Made by a program: the position numbers and the translations under genes | From: Sulfidibacter corallicola | GTDB lineage: Bacteria; Acidobacteriota; Holophagae; Acanthopleuribacterales; Acanthopleuribacteraceae | Length of the DNA: 64,000 nucleotides | Direction: 5' to 3' | Assembly (NCBI RefSeq): GCF_017498545.1 | Contig: NZ_CP071793.1 | Span: forward strand, 10,844,256 to 10,908,255 | The notes under the pieces: model-generated | What the model was told of the DNA's origin: nothing | Database searches by the model: none | What the model saw: only the letters and a program-made list of their open reading frames with translations | Shown here: piece by piece, positions 38,703 to 48,041 of the stretch | Layout: every line of letters starts with the position of its first letter | How positions within the stretch are numbered: position 1 is the first letter of the stretch

Positions 38703-39668
38703 ATGAAGCAAATCGCTTTGTTCGGCCTCGGCCTTCTGATCCTCATGTCGGCTCCCTCGAAGAGCCACGCCAAAACCGACGGCGCGTCTCTCCACCCCAA
38801 AGGCGGTACCTTGCAAAACGGGACATTCTCCTTCGAACACGACGATGTCACCACCCATTACGCCATCTACGGCAAGGGCCCGGTGTGCATGGTGATGACC
38901 AATGCCTGGGGCATCACCCACCAAGGATTGCGGGAGCTGTTCCGTCCGCTGGAGAAACACCTGACGCTGGTGTATTTCGATACGCGCGGCATGGGCTCCT
39001 CGGGTCCGATCCACAAACCGGAGGATCACTCGATGGCGACCGTTCGCGGCGACTTGGAAGCCCTGCGCCGCCATTTGGGCCTGGAAAAGGCGGTCTTCTT
39101 GGGCTGGTCCAACGGCGCCATGAACCTGCTGGTCTACGCGGCCGAGCACCCGCAGGTCATCGACAAGGCAATCTTCATTTCGGGACTCGACCGCAACCGG
39201 GAAGAGGACATGGCCAAATTCGTGGAACAGTACCCGGAATTGACGACCCAGTTCGGTACCTTCACCCAGGAGATGGCCCAGGGTAAGGCCAGCGAAACGG
39301 CCAAGAACGCGCGGACCAAGGATTTCATCATGCGAGTCTGGTTCCCCTACCTGTTCGCCGATCGCGAGGCGGGCAACGGGCACCTGAAAAAATTGTTCGA
39401 TGGTGCGGATTTCAGTTGGGCCCACCTGTCCTACAACCTGACCGCGGACGGTCCCGCCTTCAACGCCGAGCCGTTGCTGCCCAAAATCGACGTGCCTTCG
39501 CTCGTGTTGGCCGGCGCCCATGACCTGTTGCCGCCGAAGCGCATCGGGGACATGGCCAAACGCATGCCCAACGCCGAATTCGTGGTGTTCGAACGAAGCG
39601 GCCATTTCTGCCAGGTGGAGGAAACCGAAAAGTTCGTCAAAACCGTCACAACCTTCCTGAAGCGCTAA
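38703..39668 (+). CDS. Exported alpha/beta hydrolase, proline-iminopeptidase-like
   Basis: 321 residues. The start at 38703 has AAGGAAG six bases upstream; an in-frame extension upstream is unlikely. The signal peptide (ALFGLGLLILMSAPSKSHA) precedes an alpha/beta-hydrolase fold. LVYFDTRGMGSSG resembles the oxyanion region of proline iminopeptidases (family S33). The nucleophile elbow is GWSNG (Ser ~137), the acid is probably Asp in GAHDLLP (~272) and the His is in RSGHFCQ (~299). It ends nine bases before an ABC exporter gene, so the two form an operon. Given the Pro-type second module of the nearby NRPS, processing or release of an N-terminal Pro-containing product outside the cytoplasm is conceivable, but this is inference. 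Confidence 0.85.
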   Translation: MKQIALFGLGLLILMSAPSKSHAKTDGASLHPKGGTLQNGTFSFEHDDVTTHYAIYGKGPVCMVMTNAWGITHQGLRELFRPLEKHLTLVYFDTRGMGSSGPIHKPEDHSMATVRGDLEALRRHLGLEKAVFLGWSNGAMNLLVYAAEHPQVIDKAIFISGLDRNREEDMAKFVEQYPELTTQFGTFTQEMAQGKASETAKNARTKDFIMRVWFPYLFADREAGNGHLKKLFDGADFSWAHLSYNLTADGPAFNAEPLLPKIDVPSLVLAGAHDLLPPKRIGDMAKRMPNAEFVVFERSGHFCQVEETEKFVKTVTTFLKR

Positions 39669-39677
39669 CGTCCCGAC

Positions 39678-41531
39678 ATGGTTTTCCATCAATCCAAGCA
39701 CCGCGCGGGCGGCGACGCGAAGCCCCCGCCGGGTGATCGTCGTCAGTTTTTCGGGGTCTATCAGTACAGTGGCCGCGCCCTGGCCCTGGTCTGGCAAACC
39801 AGTCGCGGGCTGACGATCACCCTGGGCCTATTGACCCTGACCGCGGGCATCCTGCCCGCGGCGGTCGCCTACGTGGGCAAACTGATCGTGGACAGCGTGG
39901 TGCTGGCGATCCAGAACGGCAGCGAAACCGAGTTGCAGCGTCTCCTGGGCTGGGTGGCCCTGGAGGGATTGATCGTGGCCTTGCTGGCCGGCGCCCAACG
40001 CGGGATCGAGATGTGCCAATCCCTGCTGCGGGCACTGCTGGGCCAAAAAGTGAACGTGATGATCCTGGAAAAGGCGCTGACCCTGGAGCTGGCCCAGTTC
40101 GAGGACAGCGAGTTCTACGACTCCATGACGCGTGCCCGTCGCGACGCCTCGAGCCGCCCGCTGAGCCTGGTGACCCGCACCTTCTCCCTGATCCAGAACG
40201 GCATTTCGCTGATCACCTACGGCGGCCTGTTGATCCAATTCTCGCCCCTGGCGGTGCTGGTCCTGTTCGCGGCCGGGATTCCGGCGTTCATCGCCGAGAC
40301 CAAATTCTCCGGCGAGGCCTTCCGCCTGTTTCGCTGGCGGGCCCCGGAGACACGGCGGCGGGCCTACCTCGAAATGGTGTTGGCCCGCGAGGATTACGCC
40401 AAGGAAGTGCAACTCTACGATCTGGGGCCCCTGCTGTTGGATCGATACAAACACATTTTCGAGAGTCTGTATCGCGAGGATCGCAACCTGACCCTCAAGC
40501 GTGGATTCTGGGGTTACGGCCTGGGGCTGTTGAGCACGCTGGCCTTTTACGGCGCCTATGCATGGATCGCCTGGGAGGCGGCGACCGGTGTGATCAGCCT
40601 GGGCGACATGACCATGTACCTGTTGATCTTCAAGCAGGGCCAATCGGCGTTCAGCGCCGCCATGTCGGCCATCGGCCAAATGTACGAGGACAACCTGTAC
40701 CTCTCGAATCTCTACGAGTTCCTGGAATACCCGTCGCAGGCGAGGACCGGCATCGAGACCACGGGTTCCCGACCCGGGGATGGCGTTCGCTTCGAAAACG
40801 TGACCTTTACCTACCCCGGTTCCGGCGAGCCGGCCATCCAGAACATTTCGTTTCACCTGGAGCCCGGCCGCAAATTGGCCCTCGTGGGCGAAAACGGAAG
40901 CGGCAAGACGACCATCATCAAGTTGCTGACGCGCCTCTACGAACCCGAATCGGGACGCATCCTGCTGGACGGGCGCGACATTCGGGAATGGGACCGCGAC
41001 GTGTTGCGCAACCGAATCGGCGTGATCTTCCAGGATTTCGCCCGGTACCAGATGTCGATCGGTGAAAACATCGGCAGCGGCGACGTGCGCGCCTTCGAGG
41101 ATCGCGACCGCTGGTCCGTCGCCGCCGAACGGGGGATGGCGCACGACATGGTCGAACGGCTGCCCGATCGCTTCGATACCCAACTGGGCCGATGGTTCGA
41201 GAACGGCCGCGAGCTATCGGGCGGTCAGTGGCAAAAAGTGGCGCTGGCCCGGGCCTTCATGCGCGAGGACGCCGACATCCTGGTTCTCGACGAGCCCACG
41301 GCGGCCATGGATGCCGCGGCAGAAGCCCGGATTTTCCAGCACTTTCACGAAATGACCACCAATCGGATGGCGATCCTGATCAGTCATCGCTTCTCGACGG
41401 TACGCATGGCCGACACCATCGCCGTGCTGGAAGCGGGCCGAATCGTGGAGCTGGGCGATCACGAATCCTTGATGGCCGAACAGGGCACGTACGCCTATCT
41501 GTTCCAACTCCAGGCGCGCGGTTATCGCTGA
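39678..41531 (+). CDS. ABC exporter, fused membrane and ATPase domains
   Basis: 617 residues, the usual size of a type IV-fold half-transporter. A transmembrane domain with about six helices covers ~35-320. In the ATPase domain, Walker A is GENGSGKTT at ~403. Q-loop (IFQDF), signature LSGGQ at ~513, Walker B ILVLDEP at ~534 and H-loop SHR at ~569 are all intact, so it should function as a homodimer or heterodimer. No peptidase C39 domain is present, so it is not a leader-cleaving peptide exporter. It follows the exported hydrolase by nine bases. Substrate unknown; export of the NRPS product or a lipid are both possible. Confidence 0.92.
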   Translation: MVFHQSKHRAGGDAKPPPGDRRQFFGVYQYSGRALALVWQTSRGLTITLGLLTLTAGILPAAVAYVGKLIVDSVVLAIQNGSETELQRLLGWVALEGLIVALLAGAQRGIEMCQSLLRALLGQKVNVMILEKALTLELAQFEDSEFYDSMTRARRDASSRPLSLVTRTFSLIQNGISLITYGGLLIQFSPLAVLVLFAAGIPAFIAETKFSGEAFRLFRWRAPETRRRAYLEMVLAREDYAKEVQLYDLGPLLLDRYKHIFESLYREDRNLTLKRGFWGYGLGLLSTLAFYGAYAWIAWEAATGVISLGDMTMYLLIFKQGQSAFSAAMSAIGQMYEDNLYLSNLYEFLEYPSQARTGIETTGSRPGDGVRFENVTFTYPGSGEPAIQNISFHLEPGRKLALVGENGSGKTTIIKLLTRLYEPESGRILLDGRDIREWDRDVLRNRIGVIFQDFARYQMSIGENIGSGDVRAFEDRDRWSVAAERGMAHDMVERLPDRFDTQLGRWFENGRELSGGQWQKVALARAFMREDADILVLDEPTAAMDAAAEARIFQHFHEMTTNRMAILISHRFSTVRMADTIAVLEAGRIVELGDHESLMAEQGTYAYLFQLQARGYR

Positions 41532-41929
41532 GCAGAAACCCGACGATCGGGTCTCCTGAAGGGGGTGCGCGCCACGCGGGGAAGCCGACACTTTCGTCGT
41601 TGCGCGCCTTTTGCCAACCCGACACCGATTTCCACCAAAATTTTCATTCGCAAAAGTCGCCTTTTTTCACTATGATAGACCAAGATCTCAACTTGTTTCG
41701 TCTAGGATCGTAGGATCGGATCCCGATCCCCGAGGTTTCGCTTACCGCGCTTGGGGATTCGGCCGAGACGCGACGAAGGTCCGATCCCTTCCCCTCGTCC
41801 TTTCCCCGTCAGCGCCGAGAAGCAGGGGTCGAGACTGGTTTGCGATCACCGAATTGGCCTTCCTTCGAAGATGTCGCAGGTTCCTTCGTTCATCTGTGAC
41901 GAACCGTGACCACGCCGATGAGGAGCTCG
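41532..41929. other. Intergenic region
   Basis: A short hairpin ACCCGA/TCGGGT lies at 41538-41552, a weak terminator candidate without a U-run. Nothing else is recognisable. An in-frame GTG at 41906 is an alternative start of the next gene. Confidence 0.55.
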
Positions 41930-43162
41930 ATGACGCAAGAGCCCAAGGGAATCCTAATCGTTGACGACGACCAGGATATGCGCGAACTGCTCGAACGGCG
42001 GTTGCGACGCTGGGACCTGGACGTCGTCTCGGCCGAGAACGGCGTCGATGCGCTCGAAGTCCTGGAGCGCGAAGGTATTCAGTTGATGATCACCGACTGG
42101 ATGATGCCGGAGATGGACGGCCTGGAGCTGTGCCGCGCCATTCGTTCGCGTGCCTTCTCGCGCTACATCTACATCATCCTGTTGACCGGCAAGGCCGAGC
42201 GCCACGAATTGGTGGAGGGCATCGAGGCCGGTGCCGACGATTTCATCGTCAAGCCCTTCAAGAAAGAGGAACTGCACGTGCGTATCCGCGCCGGCATGCG
42301 CATGATTCAGTTCGAGCGCCAGAAGGAAACGGCCATCCAGGCCCTGCGCAAGAAAAACCTCGAATTGGAGCAGGCGGGCGCCACGATTCGCGCCCACCTG
42401 GAAGCCGCGGGCAAGCTGCAGCAAGCCATGTTGCCACTGGACGTGGAGCATCTGGGCGGTGTCCACTTCGAGTCGCTGTTCGTGCCCTGCGAATACGTGG
42501 CCGGCGACATGTTCAATTACTTCGAACTGAGCGACACCAAGATCGCCTTCTTCCTGCTGGACGTGGCCGGACACGGCGTACCGGCCGCCATGCAGTCGGT
42601 CACCATCAGCAAGGTCATGAATCCGCTCACCTTGCGGGCACGCAAGGCGCCGACCGAGTCGAGCGGGGAGGTCAAGACACGCCTCCTGAATTTCCAGGAT
42701 CCGGCCGAGCTGGCCGCGAGCCTGAACCGCATGTTCATGGGCCCCAAAACCGGAACGCAGTACTTCACCATGATCTACGGCGTCATCGACACCGAGAAGA
42801 ACCGCGTCCAATTCGTTCAGGCCGGCCATCCTTCGCTGATCTTGCTCAAGAGCGACGGCGAGCTGAAGGCGATCGGCGAGGGCGGATACCCGATCGGCCT
42901 GTTGCCGAAGGCCACCTATTTCGCGATCGAGCTCGACGTGGCACCTGGCGACCGCATCTTCATCCATTCGGACGGCATCACCGACTGCCGGGACGCCAAC
43001 CGCAAATCGTTCGGCTTCGAGCGCCTGCACGAGATTCTGTCGGCCAAGCGGCAATGTTCGATGCGGGAAACCCTGGAAACGATCCACCGCGAGCTGATTA
43101 GCTGGACGGAATCGGCGACTCTGGAAGACGATCTCTCCATCGTGGCCATGGAATTCAAGTGA
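41930..43162 (+). CDS. Response regulator with PP2C-type (RsbU/SpoIIE) serine phosphatase output
   Basis: 410 residues from the ATG at 41930, preceded by AGGAG at four bases; GTG at 41906 is an alternative. A receiver domain occupies ~7-120: ILIVDDD for the acidic pocket, ITDWMMPEMDG with the phospho-acceptor Asp, and KPFKKEE with the conserved Lys. A short coiled coil (~130-165) links to a PPM/SpoIIE-like phosphatase with GDMFNYF, DVAGHGVPAAM, GEGGYPIGL and PGDRIFIHSDGITDC, so the metal-binding Asp residues are kept. Such proteins act in partner-switching control of sigma factors or cyclic-nucleotide and anti-anti-sigma pathways. No sensor kinase or anti-sigma gene is adjacent, so it is an orphan here. 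Confidence 0.92.
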   Translation: MTQEPKGILIVDDDQDMRELLERRLRRWDLDVVSAENGVDALEVLEREGIQLMITDWMMPEMDGLELCRAIRSRAFSRYIYIILLTGKAERHELVEGIEAGADDFIVKPFKKEELHVRIRAGMRMIQFERQKETAIQALRKKNLELEQAGATIRAHLEAAGKLQQAMLPLDVEHLGGVHFESLFVPCEYVAGDMFNYFELSDTKIAFFLLDVAGHGVPAAMQSVTISKVMNPLTLRARKAPTESSGEVKTRLLNFQDPAELAASLNRMFMGPKTGTQYFTMIYGVIDTEKNRVQFVQAGHPSLILLKSDGELKAIGEGGYPIGLLPKATYFAIELDVAPGDRIFIHSDGITDCRDANRKSFGFERLHEILSAKRQCSMRETLETIHRELISWTESATLEDDLSIVAMEFK

Positions 43163-43214
43163 GTGCCGAAGCACGCAAACCCTCGGCTTGCGCGCCTCGG
43201 TAGAAAAGCAGGCG

Positions 43215-44708
43215 TCAGGGGTTGAAGGCCCCGCCGTTGATCAAGCTGACCAGGTCCAGCACATCGATAATGCCGTCCTCCACCTGATCCGGCACATCGC
43301 CGCCGGCGAGCTGGTTCCAATGCGCCACGTAGGCACCCCACTGGGGCGGCGTCTCCACCGCGATCCCGATGATTTCGGCCATGGCGGCCACGTTCATCTT
43401 GAGAGTTTCGCCACCCATGTCCAAATCGACGTTGTCGATAAGATCGTTGGTGCGGTGGTAGCCCGGATAGGAGTCCCAATCGTTTTCGATCGTCAACAGG
43501 GCCGGAAGCCCCGCGTTCAGGTAAGGCATGTGATCGGAGCCGAAGGGATTGAAGCTGGTCACCGACCGCAGGGTCGTGTAGTCGGTGGCCGCCGCCGCAA
43601 AGATATCGACCATCCACGAGACGCTGCTGGACGTTTCCAAAAGGACGTCCAGGTCGGCATCCCCGGTGTAGCCGATCATGTCCATGTTCAACATCGCCTT
43701 GATCTTACTGGCGTGGCCGTCGGCCTGTAGGCGCTCCACGTGGTCGCGGCTCCCCCACAATCCCTGTTCCTCGCCTGAGAAACAAATGAAAATGACGGTG
43801 CCCTGCGGTCTGGCGGGCACCAGGATCCGCGCCATCTCCAGAACCCCGGCACTGCCGGACCCGTTGTCTTCGGCGCCGGGCGCGGCGCTGGACGGACTCT
43901 GGGAGGTACTGTCGTAATGACCCCCGATGATGTACCAATCGTTCGGACGGGTGGTGCCCTCGATCCGGGCCACGACGTTGTGCAGGGTCGAATCGCCCAG
44001 TTGGAATTCTTCGATGGACACCTGGAGTCCGGCGATCTTCTGAAACTCGGAAACGAGCCAATCGCGGGCCTGGGCAATCTCACTTCCATAGGAATAGCGG
44101 TTGAAACCGGCCAGGGTGTCCACGTCGTTGTGCCAACGCTGCTTGTCGACCCCATCGACCAGGGCCTGAATGGCGGGATCGGCGCCGCGCTTGCGCGGGA
44201 TCCGGTGGTTTTCCATCTGGGCCGCCAAGATTTCGTTGGCGCGAAAACCCTCGAAGACCAGGCGATGGGTATGGGCCCCGTGACTGTGGTACTTGGGCGG
44301 GGCACTTCTCATTTGCAACAAGGCGTAGCGGCCGCCGCGCGCCAGCACCCAGCCGTCGATGCGATCCAATTCGCGAAAATGATCCATTCTCAAAAAGTAG
44401 AGACTGGACGGATCCACCGGCACGTCGTACAGCACCTCGACCCGATGGGTGCGACCCAGGTCGGCCAGGATGTCGGCGTCGGCCAGGACGACCAGCGTGG
44501 CATCCATTTCCACCCACCAGGCCAGGTCTTTCGTCTGTTTCAACTGGGCCAGCCGCGCCGGCCCGATTCGATGGATGTCCACCCGAGCGTAATGCGAGTC
44601 AGCGGCCCATACAGGCATCGCGATCAAGGTCAATGCAGACCATAAAACGAAGTGCCGGCGAGAAACAGTTCGCGTCAGCAACTTCAAACCAAAAACCATG
44701 GGGCTCAT
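43215..44708 (-). CDS. Secreted M28-family aminopeptidase with short dockerin-like C-terminus
   Basis: 497 residues from the ATG at 44708, which has GGGAGG four bases upstream; a longer frame to 44975 lacks a signal. The signal peptide ends near PVWAADSH. The catalytic M28 domain is recognised by GGHYDSTSQS (zinc His and Asp), AEDNGSGSAGVLEMAR (bridging Asp), FSGEEQGLWGS (Glu-Glu) and MLNMDMIGY (zinc Asp). The last ~40 residues (HWNQLAGG...DGIIDVLDLVSLINGG) look like one dockerin-type half. It should remove N-terminal residues from peptides outside the cell. It faces the response-regulator gene and diverges from the M9 collagenase. Confidence 0.92.
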   Translation of the reverse strand: MSPMVFGLKLLTRTVSRRHFVLWSALTLIAMPVWAADSHYARVDIHRIGPARLAQLKQTKDLAWWVEMDATLVVLADADILADLGRTHRVEVLYDVPVDPSSLYFLRMDHFRELDRIDGWVLARGGRYALLQMRSAPPKYHSHGAHTHRLVFEGFRANEILAAQMENHRIPRKRGADPAIQALVDGVDKQRWHNDVDTLAGFNRYSYGSEIAQARDWLVSEFQKIAGLQVSIEEFQLGDSTLHNVVARIEGTTRPNDWYIIGGHYDSTSQSPSSAAPGAEDNGSGSAGVLEMARILVPARPQGTVIFICFSGEEQGLWGSRDHVERLQADGHASKIKAMLNMDMIGYTGDADLDVLLETSSSVSWMVDIFAAAATDYTTLRSVTSFNPFGSDHMPYLNAGLPALLTIENDWDSYPGYHRTNDLIDNVDLDMGGETLKMNVAAMAEIIGIAVETPPQWGAYVAHWNQLAGGDVPDQVEDGIIDVLDLVSLINGGAFNP

Positions 44709-45080
44709 GGTTCCTCCCAAAGTGTTCATAAAAGAATGTAGACCGAGGCCGGAATCCAATCCACAGATACGCGCCCCATCCGGCCAGCCCCTACCGGGAA
44801 CGGATGTGACGGACACGTAGACGCGGCAGCACGCCGCGCGGGCATTGAAGGAAAACCGGCGCGCCCGCCCTGCCGACAACGTGGGATCGAAAGATCCTGC
44901 ATCCATGCCATGAGATCCATAAAAAAGAGAAGGGCGCGGAAAAAGGCGGGACAACCATTCAAAAACTATTAACAACCTAACAGATTTGGGCCCAAAGAGA
45001 CAGGGCTGGATAAAGGGAAGTGACTGGGATTAACAATTTTGGAAGGAAGATGTCGCGAGCGGTCGCATCAGAAGTGATGT

Positions 45081-45175
45081 AAAGAGAGGGTAAAGGAGGA
45101 GATGGGCGGGAGGCGACGGAAGGGAGAAGGACGGGAAGAAAAAAGGTGGAGGGACGGGGCGGAACAAAAAAGGGA
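45081..45175 (+). other. Polypurine tract
   Basis: By hand count only 10 of 95 bases are pyrimidines, in a genome region otherwise rich in C. It ends exactly where a promoter-like TTGTCA begins. Confidence 0.75.
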
Positions 45176-45204
45176 TTGTCAAGCAAGGAAAAGAAATGCA
45201 AAAT
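45176..45204 (+). promoter_or_regulatory. Candidate promoter of M9 collagenase gene
   Basis: TTGTCA (45176-45181), a 17-base spacer, then CAAAAT (45199-45204). Five of six and four of six positions match the sigma-70 consensus. The leader would be ~60 bases. Confidence 0.3.
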
Positions 45205-45268
45205 AAAACACCACTGATATATCAATTAATTATTACGCCTCTACCTACTTTGCTTAGGAGTCGTCTAC

Positions 45269-47896
45269 ATGAGCCCTTCCCCTACTTTGCTGCTCGTCTT
45301 TCTACTTTTCCCTCATTTGGCTTTTTCACAAATCGACGGTCCCCAACCGCTGCCCTCTCCCACACCGGCACCACCCTGTGCCCTCAAACTCCAGCAACCC
45401 GACGCCCGGAAACTCCGGCCGCTGTTCCCCTCACCCGCCGCGCCGCACCACCTCGAACAGGCTCGCGGCAAGGGCGGCAGCCCCTGCACCCCCGAGGAGT
45501 TCGCGGCCCTATCCGGCAGTGACTTCGCCAACGCCGTCGCCGAGGCCAGCGATAGCTGCCTCTATCCGTTGTGGACCTATGGCTCGACCGTGAGACAGGT
45601 TCTCGACGGGGACCGAATCACGGCGGTCCTGGACTTGATGGATCAGCAGAACACCGATCCGGTGACCAACGCGTCCACGCTCAAACAAATGCTATATTTC
45701 CTGCAGATCGCCTTCTACCACGAGTGGTACCAGACCGACCTGAACTACAGCGGCACCCTCTCCGAGCGGGCCGCGACATCGGTGGCGGGCGTGGGCAACG
45801 CCACCGGTTTCGACACGGAATCCGGTGCCATGAACGAACTGCGCTACCAGTGGTCGATCACCATCGACAGTACCGCCGGCACCCACCTGGCGACCAACAT
45901 CATTTTCGTGCTGATCGAGCGGTTCCATCGCAATCCGGCCTTGGCGGCGGACTGGTACGAACGCGCGGCGGCCTTCAACTACTTTTTCACCCTGTCCCGC
46001 CAGGTGGCGATCGGCAACGGTCTGGGCGCCAACAATCCCTGGCTGAACCTCATCACCCCCGAGCAGTTGGCACTGGTCCGCGAGATCGCCACCTACACCG
46101 AATACGACGAGAACACCGAGTCCATCGTCAACAACGCCATCTACGCGCTGGGCAACTTCAGCGTGCTGGACGAAGCCACGGCCACGGCCGCCCACGAGGC
46201 GATCAGCGCCGCCTACAACACCCAGACCCGCTACACCGGTCCCTGGTTCCGCGCGCTCCAGGACATCGACAACTACTACAACGGCATGCTGGCCGACGGA
46301 ACCGAACTGGACATGGAAACCGTGCGCGCGGAAGCCAAAGCCTTCGCCCTGCCCAATCGCTACGTGTTCGACGACGGCAAACTGATCTTCGAGACCGCCA
46401 TCTCGCGCGAAAAGGCAGAGCTGCTCTACGATGCCATGCAGGAAGTGGAGGCCCAGTTCTTCCGCAAGACCACCTTCCTGGACCCCACCCCGGGTGACGA
46501 CAACGCCATCCTGACCCTGGTCGTCTACGGCAGTCCGGCCGACTACGAAACCTTCCAGCCGTTTCTCTACAACCTGAGCACCGACAACGGCGGCATCTTC
46601 ATCGAATCCTGGGCGACCCTGTTCACCTACGACCGTACGCCCCAGGACAGCTACCTGAGCCTCGAGGAATTGCTGCGACACGAGTATGTCCACTACCTGG
46701 ACGGCCGCCACGTGGTGGTCCCCGAATTCGGCGACGGCTCCATGTACCAGAACGGGCGCCTGGACTGGTACGCCGAAGGCCTGGCCGAGTTCCTCGCCGG
46801 TGCCACGCGCACCGAAGGCGTTCTGCCGCGCCGCATCTACGTGGACATCATCGGAACCGACAGCCAACGCATGACGGTCAGCGAAATCGTGTACGCGACC
46901 TACAGCACGGGCTGGAAGTTCTATCGCTACGGCGGTCTGCTCTTCAATTATATGGATGCCGAGCGCCCCGAACTGCTGGTGGAGCTCTTCAACAGCATCC
47001 GGGCCAACGACCCGGGCCCGGTGGACGCGCTATACGCCCAAATGGCCAACGACAGCGCCATGCAAACGGCCTATGACGCCTTTCTGGACACCCAAGTCGC
47101 GGGCCTGAACGACGGCGAAACGGTCTTCGCCGAAGACGTGCCCACCAGCAGAACCCCGACCGACCTGCCGTTGAACAACGCCGACCAGATCCGAGAAACC
47201 CTGGAAACCGAGGTCACGGTCGATATCCTGGATTTCACGGTCTGGACCGGCCGCTACCAGGCCAGCTTCGAAACGAGCATGCCGACCAACGGCGACGACG
47301 AAGCCACGATTCGCGACCGCTTCGAAGCGCACATGGACCAGATCCTGGCCGACCTGGCCGACAACGGGCTGAACTTCACCACGGCGGCGTCCTGGTTCGG
47401 AAATCTCGACACGGCGGGCGACACGGTCACGGCATCTTGCCGCATCGAAGGGCCCTTCGCCGAGGAGTCCGAATTCGCACCGCCCATCATTTCGCCCGCT
47501 TCCATCGCCCAGGGCCTGCGACCGGTGACCTTGAGGGCCATCATGCCGAACGTGCCCAGTTGGACCTGGAGCTGGTACATGATCGACGGCAGTGGTCAGC
47601 CCATGGGCCAAGACGAGCTGGAAATCACCTTCGACACCCTGTTCGAGGAATCGACCTGGGTGGAACTGGTGGTCAGCGACACCCAAAGCGGGGCGGAATA
47701 CCGCGCGCGGGCCATCGTACTGGTGCCGATGGACGATCGCTACGTGGACGCGAACGGCGACGGCTGCAACACGATGGCCGACCTGCACAGCCTGCTTCCC
47801 GAATGGGGCCTGACCGGACCCGACCCCAACGGGAACAACCTGATGGAAATCCTGGATTACCTGTACATCAACACCCAAGACACCGTTTGTCCGTAA
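45269..47896 (+). CDS. Secreted M9-family (Vibrio-type) collagenase with dockerin-like C-terminus
   Basis: 875 residues. AGGAG lies nine bases before the ATG. The signal peptide is MSPSPTLLLVFLLFPHLAFS. An M9 N-terminal (activator) region follows at ~75-380 (CTPEEFAALSGSDF, VLDLMDQQ). The catalytic motif is HEYVHYLDGR at ~471, with a downstream zinc Glu in WYAEGLAEF (~500). This is the gluzincin arrangement of bacterial collagenases, which cleave native collagen. After ~680 come an Ig/PKD-like domain and a C-terminal tail with DANGDGCNTMADL, LLPEW, DPNGNN and ILDYL, ending in a Cys-Pro. The tail is a dockerin-like pair like those of its neighbours. A strong terminator follows. Confidence 0.93.
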   Translation: MSPSPTLLLVFLLFPHLAFSQIDGPQPLPSPTPAPPCALKLQQPDARKLRPLFPSPAAPHHLEQARGKGGSPCTPEEFAALSGSDFANAVAEASDSCLYPLWTYGSTVRQVLDGDRITAVLDLMDQQNTDPVTNASTLKQMLYFLQIAFYHEWYQTDLNYSGTLSERAATSVAGVGNATGFDTESGAMNELRYQWSITIDSTAGTHLATNIIFVLIERFHRNPALAADWYERAAAFNYFFTLSRQVAIGNGLGANNPWLNLITPEQLALVREIATYTEYDENTESIVNNAIYALGNFSVLDEATATAAHEAISAAYNTQTRYTGPWFRALQDIDNYYNGMLADGTELDMETVRAEAKAFALPNRYVFDDGKLIFETAISREKAELLYDAMQEVEAQFFRKTTFLDPTPGDDNAILTLVVYGSPADYETFQPFLYNLSTDNGGIFIESWATLFTYDRTPQDSYLSLEELLRHEYVHYLDGRHVVVPEFGDGSMYQNGRLDWYAEGLAEFLAGATRTEGVLPRRIYVDIIGTDSQRMTVSEIVYATYSTGWKFYRYGGLLFNYMDAERPELLVELFNSIRANDPGPVDALYAQMANDSAMQTAYDAFLDTQVAGLNDGETVFAEDVPTSRTPTDLPLNNADQIRETLETEVTVDILDFTVWTGRYQASFETSMPTNGDDEATIRDRFEAHMDQILADLADNGLNFTTAASWFGNLDTAGDTVTASCRIEGPFAEESEFAPPIISPASIAQGLRPVTLRAIMPNVPSWTWSWYMIDGSGQPMGQDELEITFDTLFEESTWVELVVSDTQSGAEYRARAIVLVPMDDRYVDANGDGCNTMADLHSLLPEWGLTGPDPNGNNLMEILDYLYINTQDTVCP

Positions 47897-47922
47897 CCCA
47901 AGCGTTCCGTCATCACCCGACA

Positions 47923-47954
47923 GGGCGTTGCGCATCGGCGCAGCGCCCTTTTTT
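47923..47954 (+). terminator. Terminator of the collagenase gene
   Basis: GGGCGTTGCGC (47923-47933) pairs with GCGCAGCGCCC (47938-47948), apart from one G-U pair. Six T residues follow. Confidence 0.88.
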
Positions 47955-48041
47955 CGTAGTATGCCAGGCAGAAGGCAGCCAGGTGGGCCGACAGGGGCAC
48001 ATCGTGGAAGGGGCCGACAGCGGCCTGACGGCTTGACTAAA

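Larger units (their letters stand above)
44709..45268. other. Divergent intergenic region between M28 and M9 protease genes
   Basis: No gene. It includes a long polypurine tract (45081-45175) and an AT-rich stretch (45180-45245) before the collagenase start. Promoters for both divergent protease genes must lie here. Confidence 0.7.
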
